In this document: piece by piece, positions 1 through 5,888 of the stretch
Layout: each line of letters begins with the position of its first letter
How positions within the stretch are numbered: position 1 is the first letter of the stretch
Source: Deltaproteobacteria bacterium
Lineage (GTDB): Bacteria; Myxococcota; UBA727; JABDBI01
DNA length: 6,377 bases
Direction of reading: 5' to 3'
Assembly: GCA_016764955.1 (NCBI GenBank)
Contig: JAESQZ010000239.1
Coordinates: 1 to 6,377, forward strand
Notes under the pieces: model-generated
Databases searched by the model: none
What the model was told of the DNA's origin: nothing
What the model saw: only the letters and a program-made list of their open reading frames with translations
Translations under genes and position numbers: made by a program

Positions 1-218
1 AAAAACTTGGCGCTACTGGACTGGATGCCAGCCTCCGCTGGCATGACAATAAAACGATTCGACTACCTAATAACCCAGCTGGCTATGCCCAAAGCCTATT
101 TGCAGCGCTCTATCGATTAGAGCAAGCAGGCGTTCAAGAACTTTGGGTAGAAGAACTGCCAAAAGATATAAAGTGGGATGCGGTGAGAGATAGGTTGCGT
201 AGAGCCATGGCTGGTTGA
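1..218 (+). CDS. sua5: Sua5-type L-threonylcarbamoyladenylate synthase, C-terminal part only
   Basis: The 5' end lies outside the window. The frame is open from base 3 to the TGA at 216-218, giving 71 residues. The family makes threonylcarbamoyl-AMP from threonine, bicarbonate and ATP, the first step of t6A37 modification of ANN-decoding tRNAs in the cytoplasm. The catalytic YrdC-like domain is not in view. What is visible resembles the C-terminal Sua5 domain of the long form: 'RLPNNPAGYAQSLFAALYRL', then 'AGVQELWVEELP' and the ending 'WDAVRDRLRRAMAG', matching the usual pattern of LP-x-DP-x-x-YA, LY-x-ALHxLD and a final DRLRRA. This is recognition from memory, not an alignment. The stretch encoding LDASLRWHD is a REP-like palindrome (separate entry). 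The stop codon is embedded in a good -35 hexamer, so rpsO probably has its own promoter. Some transcription may also read through, since I see no terminator. Confidence 0.72.
   Translation, partial: KLGATGLDASLRWHDNKTIRLPNNPAGYAQSLFAALYRLEQAGVQELWVEELPKDIKWDAVRDRLRRAMAG
21..47 (+). repeat. REP-like palindrome inside the sua5 reading frame
   Basis: Perfect 8-bp stem ATGCCAGC (25-32) and GCTGGCAT (37-44) around the loop CTCC, preceded by CTGG and followed by GAC. The same CTGG-AT-stem-loop-stem-AT-GAC layout is seen in the two elements at 5791-5876, so this looks like a third member of the same family. It spans exactly nine codons (LDASLRWHD) and leaves the frame open. Confidence 0.75.
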
Positions 219-243
219 CAGGCTATAAAATTACTGAGATAAG
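215..243 (+). promoter_or_regulatory. Candidate sigma-70 type promoter for rpsO
   Basis: A perfect -35 hexamer TTGACA lies at 215-220 and overlaps the sua5 stop codon. At 17 bp spacing lies GATAAG (238-243), which matches four of six bases of the -10 consensus. Transcription would start near 250, just ahead of the leader structure at 263. The AT-rich TATAAA at 251-256 is too far from this -35 and has no -35 of its own. This is prediction only. Confidence 0.45.
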
Positions 244-262
244 GCTTGGATATAAAAACGAA

Positions 263-313
263 AAGACCTAAGTCGCGGCTTCTTTTGCTGCCGCTCAGGT
301 GTCTTCACAAAGG
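263..313 (+). promoter_or_regulatory. rpsO leader: alternative hairpin and SD-capturing pseudoknot
   Basis: An inner stem GCGGC (275-279) with GCCGC (290-294) encloses a ten-base loop. An outer stem AAGAC (263-267) with GTCTT (301-305) can extend it. The loop bases CTTTTG (282-287) can instead pair with CAAAGG (308-313), six pairs including one G-U, which would occlude the Shine-Dalgarno. The outer stem would leave only two bases to connect, so the long hairpin and the pseudoknot appear mutually exclusive. This parallels the E. coli rpsO operator, where S15 binds a pseudoknot through a G-U/G-C motif to repress its own translation. Here C282-G313 and U283-G312 form such adjacent G-C and G-U pairs. 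The pairing is visible; the regulation is inferred. Confidence 0.5.
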
Positions 314-316
314 TGA
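311..316 (+). promoter_or_regulatory. Shine-Dalgarno of rpsO
   Basis: AGGTGA is fully complementary to the 16S 3' end and sits 5 nt before ATG 322. It decides the start: the upstream in-frame GTG at 313 lies inside this motif and cannot be the initiator served by it. Confidence 0.75.
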
Positions 317-321
317 AAAAT

Positions 322-585
322 ATGGCTCTTAAACCAAAAAATGAAATTGTCTCTCAGTTTGCTCAGCATGCCTCTGACACTGGTTCTCCAGAAGTTCAAG
401 TTGCTTTGCTGACCAACCGGATAAACTATCTAACAGGTCACTTTAAGACCCATGCAAAAGACCACCACTCCCGCCGTGGTTTGCTGAAGATGGTTTCCAA
501 AAGAAGAAGACTTCTTAAGTACTTAAACCAACTAAACTTTAGCCGTTACAAAAAGATCATCGGCGAACTCGGATTGCGTAAATAA
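322..585 (+). CDS. rpsO: 30S ribosomal protein S15
   Basis: An 87-residue protein of the usual family length (about 88-90). S15 is a primary binder of the 16S rRNA central domain (the h20-h22 junction) in 30S assembly and forms bridge B4 with the 50S subunit. The family core is intact: 'DTGSPEVQVALLT' (19-31), 'INYLTGHFKTH' (34-44), 'KDHHSRRGLL' (46-55) and the end 'LGLRK'. DHHSRRGLL is the classic S15 signature and includes RNA-contacting residues. The ATG at 322 is preferred over the in-frame GTG at 313 because of the Shine-Dalgarno at 311-316 and because the family starts M-(S/A)-L. pnp follows after 3 nt, the common rpsO-pnp order. The upstream neighbour is sua5 rather than the truB often found there. 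The leader structure suggests autoregulation by S15. Confidence 0.98.
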   Translation: MALKPKNEIVSQFAQHASDTGSPEVQVALLTNRINYLTGHFKTHAKDHHSRRGLLKMVSKRRRLLKYLNQLNFSRYKKIIGELGLRK

Positions 586-588
586 TAT

Positions 589-2715
589 ATGGATCATAAC
601 AGCAAAAAACATCACTCTCTAACAGCAAAAGTGGGCGATACGCCCATGGAATTCGAAGTTGGCAAGATTGCCAAGCAAGCATCTGGATCAGTTTGGGTCC
701 GCTGGGGCGACTCGGTCGTTTTGGTGACTGTTTGCGCTTCAAGTGCTCCCAAAGAAGGCCTCGATTTCTTTCCGCTTACTTGCGAGTATATCGAAAAGTC
801 TTATGCAGCAGGCCGCATTCCTGGCGGCTTTTTTAAGCGGGAAGCCAAACCCAGAGATACCGAGATTCTAACGGCGCGTATTGTTGACCGCTCGATTAGA
901 CCTCTTTTCCCTGATGGCTATCGTAACGAAGTGCAAGTTATCTCAACCGTGATGTCACATGACGGTGAGCATGACACAGACGTTATGGCTCTTTGTGGCG
1001 CCTCTATGGCCCTGCATATTAGCGAACTGCCATTTGCAACGGAATCAGGCCCCATCGCAGGGGTTCGAGTTGGGCGTGTCAATGGCAAGCTAATTGCTAA
1101 CCCGTCTATCTCTCAGCGAGCTAATAGCGACATCAATATGTTCGTTGCTATTTCCAAAGATGCCATTGTGATGGTTGAAGGTGGCGCTGATGAAGTACCT
1201 GAAGCTGAGCTTTTAGACGCTCTTTTCTTCGCTCACAAAGAAGGCCAAAAAGTAGTCAAAGCCTGCGAAGCCATGCGTAAGAAAATGGGCGTTCCTAAGC
1301 AAGAATTTAAAGCACCCGAAATTGACAAAAAGCTCTTCGAAAAAGTCAAAAAGGCTGCTCTTAAAGCCAAACTCGACAAAGCACTCAAGATTATTGATAA
1401 GCAAGACCGCTACAGCAAAATCGCTGAAGCGAAAGAAGCAGTCTTGGCTAAAATCGATGAAGAAGAAGTTGGCGCGGCTGCTAAATATTTTGGTGATATT
1501 AAAGCAGACCTAGTGCGCTTAGGCGTTTTGGATACTAAAACTCGAATTGACGGCAGAGATTTCGAACAAATTAGGCCGATCTGCACGGAGACATCAGTGC
1601 TTCCTCGTGCGCATGGCTCGGCTATCTTTACCCGCGGTGAAACCCAAGCAATTGTGAGCGTGACCCTCGGAACACAAGATGACGAACAACGCACAGATAC
1701 GCTCTTGGGCAACCAGTTCAAACGCTTCATGCTTCATTATAACTTCCCATCATTTTCAGTTGGAGAAGCTAGACCTCTAAGAGGGACTTCTAGACGTGAA
1801 ATTGGTCACGGAGCCCTGGCTGAACGTGCCGTCGAGAAGATGGCTATTCAGGGCGATGATTTCCCTTATACGATTCGAATTGTTTCTGAGATTACAGAGT
1901 CAAATGGCTCTTCATCGATGGCCTCGGTTTGTGGTGCTACGCTCGCCATGTGGGACGCTGGCATCAAGCTGCAGGCTCCTGTCGCTGGTATTGCCATGGG
2001 ACTGATTAAAGAAGATGACCGTGTGGCTATCTTGAGTGATATTTTAGGTGATGAAGATTACTTAGGCGATATGGATTTTAAAGTCTGTGGAACCGAAAAA
2101 GGCATCACTGCCATCCAAATGGATATCAAGATTGAAGGGCTTTCCAAAGAAATCATGATGAACGCTTTGGAGCAGGCAAAAGAAGGCCGCTTGCATATCT
2201 TAGGTGAAATGAAGAAAACATTGTCTGAGGCACGTGAAGAACTTTCTCCACATGCGCCACGTATTACAACCTTGCGCATCTCTCCTGATAAGATTCGAGA
2301 TGTAATTGGCCCAGGCGGTCGCATTATCCGTGACATTGTGGCTAAAAGCGGTGCAAAAGTTGACATCACCGATGATGGCATTGTGAAAATCGCTGCTGTT
2401 GGTTCTGAAAGCCTCCAAAAAGCCTTGCGCATCATTGAAGATATTACAAGGGAAGCTGAAATCGGTCTGATTTATCGTGGTTTGGTAAAGCGAATTATGG
2501 ACTTTGGTGCTTTTGTTGAAATCTTTCCAGGCACTGAAGGCTTATGCCATATATCGGAACTTTCAGAAAAACGCGTCAATCAAGTAAGCGATGTCTTGCA
2601 AGAAGGTGATGAAGTCAATATCGCGGTGATGAATATCGACCGTGAGGGCAAGATTCGCCTGAGCCGCAAGCGCGCAGCAGGTAAAGAACCAGGTGAACGG
2701 ATACAAAGCTCTTAA
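589..2715 (+). CDS. pnp: Polyribonucleotide nucleotidyltransferase (PNPase)
   Basis: A 708-residue protein of normal family length. PNPase degrades RNA 3' to 5' by phosphorolysis, releasing NDPs, and can add tails in reverse; it works as a trimer, often in the degradosome. Domains in order: first RNase PH-like core (about 15-230) with the FFKRE motif; helical linker (about 235-325, lysine-rich); second, catalytic core (about 330-550) with 'GTSRREIGHGALAERA' from residue 399 and 'GDEDYLGDMDF' at 487-497, whose D488 and D494 match the metal-binding aspartates of E. coli PNPase; KH domain (about 558-620) with the GxxG loop GPGG at 574-577; S1 domain (about 624-695, 'MDFGAFVEIFPGTEGLCHIS'). All key residues are present, so it should be active. 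No convincing Shine-Dalgarno precedes ATG 589, which suggests coupling to rpsO 3 nt upstream. Its last 23 nt overlap the next gene. Confidence 0.99.
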   Translation: MDHNSKKHHSLTAKVGDTPMEFEVGKIAKQASGSVWVRWGDSVVLVTVCASSAPKEGLDFFPLTCEYIEKSYAAGRIPGGFFKREAKPRDTEILTARIVDRSIRPLFPDGYRNEVQVISTVMSHDGEHDTDVMALCGASMALHISELPFATESGPIAGVRVGRVNGKLIANPSISQRANSDINMFVAISKDAIVMVEGGADEVPEAELLDALFFAHKEGQKVVKACEAMRKKMGVPKQEFKAPEIDKKLFEKVKKAALKAKLDKALKIIDKQDRYSKIAEAKEAVLAKIDEEEVGAAAKYFGDIKADLVRLGVLDTKTRIDGRDFEQIRPICTETSVLPRAHGSAIFTRGETQAIVSVTLGTQDDEQRTDTLLGNQFKRFMLHYNFPSFSVGEARPLRGTSRREIGHGALAERAVEKMAIQGDDFPYTIRIVSEITESNGSSSMASVCGATLAMWDAGIKLQAPVAGIAMGLIKEDDRVAILSDILGDEDYLGDMDFKVCGTEKGITAIQMDIKIEGLSKEIMMNALEQAKEGRLHILGEMKKTLSEAREELSPHAPRITTLRISPDKIRDVIGPGGRIIRDIVAKSGAKVDITDDGIVKIAAVGSESLQKALRIIEDITREAEIGLIYRGLVKRIMDFGAFVEIFPGTEGLCHISELSEKRVNQVSDVLQEGDEVNIAVMNIDREGKIRLSRKRAAGKEPGERIQSS

Positions 2716-5425
2716 AGCTATTTTCTTTTTAACATTTGCTTTTGCAAGTTTCGCTCAAAAGCCTCCCGATCTTCGGCTCGTGGTTACCGGTGGTCTCCTT
2801 GGCGTTCACTCTGGACGGGGGGCTTTTTACCAGTCTCCTCTCTTTCGCCTAGGCAGCAACTCTCGCTTAACCATACAAGACACCCAGTTTCAAGCTTACA
2901 CAGCCAATGGCACTGTCTACTTTGCGCCTCAGGTTTTAACACCTGATGAAATTGTTCAAGCCAAACCTAATCAGAAACTCTCGAGTTTCAAAGCATTAGA
3001 AGCCTCCCAATTCTTTGCATTTAAAAAGTCTAGGCATCAGCTTATTGATTTTGAAGCCAGCACCCTAACCAGAGAGCTTGGAGGCGTATTAAAAAAATCC
3101 TCATACGAAACCAGATCTTTCAATGGCAAAGTTGTCTACGCCGTCGACTTTTCGTTAGACCGAACAGGCGTCTATTGGCCTAAAACGAAGTCTGAGCTTG
3201 AAAGCACTTTTGCAAGCATCGCAACCAATCCCAAAGGTGATACTTATTACTTTTTTCCTAGGCAGTTTCAGGCGACAATCAAAGTTTTCGAACTTGTGGA
3301 GCAACTACTCAATAATAATCAGAGTGTTGAAAGTCGCTATGTTGATCTGGGCAATGCACTTAGCAGGCGTGATTTGGAAGATCCGAAAAGCGCTATTGAT
3401 ATGGCCCAGAACTTGCAGAAATTTAAACCTGCTGCCCTAGCCTTAGGCCGTTATGACTTAGGCGTTCTACCTGAAATACCAGCTACAAGCCCATATATTG
3501 GCGCTTTAATGGGCGAGGGCGCACCGCCGATTTCAAGGCGCGTTCGAATCGGCCAGCAAGAAGTTCGCTTTTTAGCATTAGGTGAAATTTCTGATGTAGC
3601 TGCTGGTTTTTTAGGGGCCAAACAAAAAGCGCTTACAACTCGTGAAAGCATTGAACAGGTCAAATTCCAAGCAGACGATCTGCTTATTGGTCTTAGTGAA
3701 AACCGGGACTCCGCTGCCAAAGCCATTGAGTACCCTATTTTAGATTTGGTATTATCCCTTTCGATCCTTAAAGCTGGTTCATTACCCGCTCGAGATGAAA
3801 TCACCCTAGGAGGCAATCAAAAACTAGGCGTTCGAACAGTCGCTCCTTTAGTCAGGATTTCTTCTTCTGACGTCACCGAAGTATTGATTTGGATGAACTC
3901 TCCAGGGCAGATCAAAAAAGTTTTGATCAAACGCCACCCAGTTGTGGGAAATGTCTCTACTTTTAATCAGCTCCCAAAGCCAGTCTTCCGAAAGCAGACC
4001 TGGAAACTCAAGAAATTTGATGATCTTCTAGCCAATATCTTATTGCGAGCCTACCCCAATTCAGAACTCGTGATGATCGAGAGCAGACCTTCCACCACCC
4101 CTATTGATGCTTCGCTTACTGAACCGTTGGCAGAGCAGCTTATCTCGGTTCCTGGAAGAGCGATCGAAATTAAACTAGGTGGTTTATATTTAAAGCAGAC
4201 TCTTAAAGCCATTAAAGAAGACGTTTTTGGTTTAGATGTTGTGGTCACCAATACGCTTAGAAGACCTGTTAGCGAAGCTGAAACTTATAAGATTTTGGTT
4301 TCTGAAAAAGTCTTGGCGGCTGTTAGTGATTTCATTGCCCAAGAAAGCCTTTTCGCTGGTACTACTAACCCAGCAAGTACGGTGCAAACAGCACTCGTAG
4401 AAGGCAAAAAAGACCCGCCTAAATTCTTAGCTGAGCTACGCAAACGAGAAAGCAAGGTTTCTGTAAGCTTGGAAGACCGTTATGACTTGTTGCGCTATTC
4501 AAGGCCTGTCACTCACCTGGTACGGGAAGCTCTTAAATCCAAAGAGCCTATTGAAAAACCCCCTGAGCGCTCGGTTTTGATTTTTGATATCAGTGATCTA
4601 GATTTTGGTTTTAATACCAACTGGATTAATGACAACCTCTCAAATTGGCAAAGTGATGCAAACAAACCTAATGGTAGGGCTACATTCGATGAAAACCGGT
4701 TTGGGGACGCAAGATATTTAAACATGCTTTTCTACACCAAAATGGGGCTCTACTACTTGATGCCTCGACTTGAAACTGGACTCATTGGAAGCATCAAATA
4801 TTTTCAACCTAATTCGGAGTCTGGAGTGAATTTTGAGGCTGTGAAAATTCGAGATATTCGACCTGGTAAAGACTCCGTCAAAATCGATGGAGAAGCCCTT
4901 GTCCCAGTAAACTGGTACCTATCGCCACTATTTAAGCTCACTTATGAAACCCAGCTTTGGCCAAATAGTCTACTAACTAATCTCCCTCGTAATCTCTGGC
5001 CAAGACGTGTTCATGACACGAGGCTTTTCATGGGTGTTTCCCCTAAGCCTTGGTTGGGTACCGAGTACTTTAGAGCAGGTGCTTTGCTAGGTTATGATTT
5101 TAGCCGAGATGTCGCCCGGCAATCATTTGGTTATGGTTTTGAGCTAGGCGCTCAGTATCGCTATACTTGGCGCTACTTAGGATTCAGAATCAACTCTGAC
5201 TTCAGAAAACTCTTCCCAATTGTGGATAACCCTGCCCCAAACCGAATGAGTATTGTGTGGCTAACTGACGCTAGAATAGAAATCCCCATTATTGCTGGCT
5301 TTAGCGCCTCAGGAATAACCAGTATCACCGTGGGTGAGCGAATGGACCAAACTGGCAGCTTTGGTGTCGGAATCGTTACAGGGCTGGCGCTGTCTTACGG
5401 CAATAACTTCAAATGGTTACTCTAG
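2693..5425 (+). CDS. Exported protein: degenerate 5'-nucleotidase-like region plus probable C-terminal outer-membrane barrel
   Basis: 910 residues; function unknown. GTG 2693 is the only usable start: an in-frame stop lies at 2660 and no other start codon precedes the signal peptide (basic NGYKALK, hydrophobic 9-18, probable cleavage after SFA21). A weak AGGT lies 10 nt upstream. Residues 28-360 follow the motif order of UshA-type metallophosphoesterases with ligands replaced: TGGLLG (32-37) for TNDLHG, YVDLGN (216-221) for LLDAGD, LGRYDLG (251-257) for LGNHEFD, GLSEN (333-337) for LSHLG, LDLVLSLSIL (350-359) for IDLILGGHSH. About 160 unmatched residues separate the first two. Residues 455-545 resemble the 5'-nucleotidase C-terminal domain (VPGRAIEIKLGGLYLKQTL; RPVSEAETYKILVSEKVL). 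From about 626 to the end, alternating hydrophobic and aromatic strands suggest a beta-barrel. The final residue is Leu, not the usual Phe/Trp. I infer an envelope pseudoenzyme; homology was judged by eye. Both ends overlap neighbours, implying coupling to pnp and smr. Confidence 0.85.
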   Translation: MNGYKALKAIFFLTFAFASFAQKPPDLRLVVTGGLLGVHSGRGAFYQSPLFRLGSNSRLTIQDTQFQAYTANGTVYFAPQVLTPDEIVQAKPNQKLSSFKALEASQFFAFKKSRHQLIDFEASTLTRELGGVLKKSSYETRSFNGKVVYAVDFSLDRTGVYWPKTKSELESTFASIATNPKGDTYYFFPRQFQATIKVFELVEQLLNNNQSVESRYVDLGNALSRRDLEDPKSAIDMAQNLQKFKPAALALGRYDLGVLPEIPATSPYIGALMGEGAPPISRRVRIGQQEVRFLALGEISDVAAGFLGAKQKALTTRESIEQVKFQADDLLIGLSENRDSAAKAIEYPILDLVLSLSILKAGSLPARDEITLGGNQKLGVRTVAPLVRISSSDVTEVLIWMNSPGQIKKVLIKRHPVVGNVSTFNQLPKPVFRKQTWKLKKFDDLLANILLRAYPNSELVMIESRPSTTPIDASLTEPLAEQLISVPGRAIEIKLGGLYLKQTLKAIKEDVFGLDVVVTNTLRRPVSEAETYKILVSEKVLAAVSDFIAQESLFAGTTNPASTVQTALVEGKKDPPKFLAELRKRESKVSVSLEDRYDLLRYSRPVTHLVREALKSKEPIEKPPERSVLIFDISDLDFGFNTNWINDNLSNWQSDANKPNGRATFDENRFGDARYLNMLFYTKMGLYYLMPRLETGLIGSIKYFQPNSESGVNFEAVKIRDIRPGKDSVKIDGEALVPVNWYLSPLFKLTYETQLWPNSLLTNLPRNLWPRRVHDTRLFMGVSPKPWLGTEYFRAGALLGYDFSRDVARQSFGYGFELGAQYRYTWRYLGFRINSDFRKLFPIVDNPAPNRMSIVWLTDARIEIPIIAGFSASGITSITVGERMDQTGSFGVGIVTGLALSYGNNFKWLL

Positions 5426-5784
5426 AAGAGCGAGAACTATTTTTAAAAGCCGTTCAAGACCCGTCTTCTATCCCCTACAAGCTAGAGTCAGTATTTGAAA
5501 CCAAGCAGGCACGCAAGCATAAAAGCCGAGATTATGACTTCAAGCTTGATCTTCATGGGCTAACGGTTGAGAAAGCAGAAGCACGCGTCAAAGCTTGTCT
5601 TATACGCTGCTTAGGGCTCAATAAACGTCGTATTTTGATTATACATGGCAAGGGCCAAGGTATCTTGCGTTATGAGATTAGGGCTTTGTTGGCTAACAGT
5701 GATTTAGTTGCTCAAATTCAAGATGTGCCGGCTAAACTGGGTGGCGATGGAGCAGTGTTGGTGGTGTTAAAAAGGGTGTCTTGA
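5413..5784 (+). CDS. Stand-alone Smr-domain protein, putative endonuclease
   Basis: 123 residues. The N-terminal part (1-40) is charged and begins LEERELFLKAVQD, a pattern typical of the short proteobacterial Smr proteins (SmrA/SmrB/YdaL type). The Smr domain fills 41-122, with the DLHG motif at 46-49, HGKG at 78-81 followed by GILR (83-86), and the terminal GGDGAVLVVLKR strand. Smr domains are nucleases or nucleic-acid binders. E. coli SmrB cleaves mRNA at collided ribosomes, and the MutS2 Smr domain nicks DNA. No MutS2 part is present here, and the DLHG and HGxG residues thought to be catalytic are retained. ATG 5413 lies inside the end of the previous gene (13-nt overlap) with no clear Shine-Dalgarno, so translation is probably coupled. 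Its place downstream of rpsO-pnp would fit an RNA role, but that is inference. Confidence 0.93.
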   Translation: MVTLEERELFLKAVQDPSSIPYKLESVFETKQARKHKSRDYDFKLDLHGLTVEKAEARVKACLIRCLGLNKRRILIIHGKGQGILRYEIRALLANSDLVAQIQDVPAKLGGDGAVLVVLKRVS

Positions 5785-5790
5785 CCTTCC

Positions 5791-5818
5791 GTCATCCCGC
5801 ACTTGATGCGGGATCCAG
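5791..5818 (-). repeat. REP-like hairpin, copy 1 (inverted)
   Basis: GTC, then stem ATCCCGCA (5794-5801), loop CTTGA, stem TGCGGGAT (5807-5814), then CCAG. It begins 7 nt after the smr-domain gene's stop. Read on the minus strand it has the same layout as the copy at 5849-5876, and the loop sequences are complements of each other. Confidence 0.88.
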
Positions 5819-5848
5819 CAAAAATAATACGATCGTTTTGGAAATTGA

Positions 5849-5876
5849 CTGGATCCCGGGTCAAGCCCGGGATGAC
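5849..5876 (+). repeat. REP-like hairpin, copy 2
   Basis: CTGG, then stem ATCCCGGG (5853-5860), loop TCAAG, stem CCCGGGAT (5866-5873), then GAC. Against copy 1 it is identical at 24 of 28 positions. The four differences make up two compensated base pairs. Its 3' end is 4 nt from the GGAG (5881-5884) of scoA. Confidence 0.88.
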
Positions 5877-5888
5877 GGTCGGAGCAGT

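Larger units (their letters stand above)
5789..5878. repeat. Inverted pair of REP-like elements (BIME-like)
   Basis: Two 30-bp arms (5789-5818 and 5849-5878) are inverted copies with four mismatches, separated by 30 bp. The spacer holds its own palindrome ACGATCGT (5829-5836), and CAAAA (5819-5823) can pair with TTTTG (5836-5840), so the block is nearly symmetric about position 5833. It fills almost the whole gap between the smr stop and scoA. No T-tract follows either hairpin, so it is not a standard intrinsic terminator. It may instead protect 3' ends or separate the two transcription units. Confidence 0.85.

Noticed and set aside
275..294. Terminator of sua5 (GCGGC/GCCGC stem)
   Set aside because: No T-tract follows the stem, and its position next to the rpsO Shine-Dalgarno fits a leader element better.
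313..324. GTG 313 as the rpsO start, adding three residues
   Set aside because: The GTG lies inside the Shine-Dalgarno AGGTGA (311-316), and the S15 family starts at the ATG at 322.
1213..2435. Minus-strand open frames across pnp
   Set aside because: They are low-complexity shadows of the pnp codons, without family resemblance or ribosome sites. pnp itself is fully conserved here.
3451..4725. Minus-strand open frames across the 910-residue gene
   Set aside because: Serine/arginine-rich shadow translations with no recognisable motif. The plus-strand frame is continuous, with a signal peptide.
2693..5425. YjbH/GfcD-type exopolysaccharide outer-membrane protein
   Set aside because: The barrel-like end is superficially similar, but the order of nucleotidase-like motifs in the first 545 residues fits a UshA-type scaffold better, and no polysaccharide genes are nearby.
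5803..5830. scoA promoter TTGATG ... TAATAC in the REP spacer
   Set aside because: Only 4/6 and 3/6 matches, and the -35 lies inside a REP stem-loop, so there is too little support.
5791..5840. Intrinsic terminator after the Smr gene
   Set aside because: The hairpin is followed by CCAGCAAAAATAATAC, not a T-run. The block is better explained as a REP pair. Rho-dependent or processing roles remain possible.
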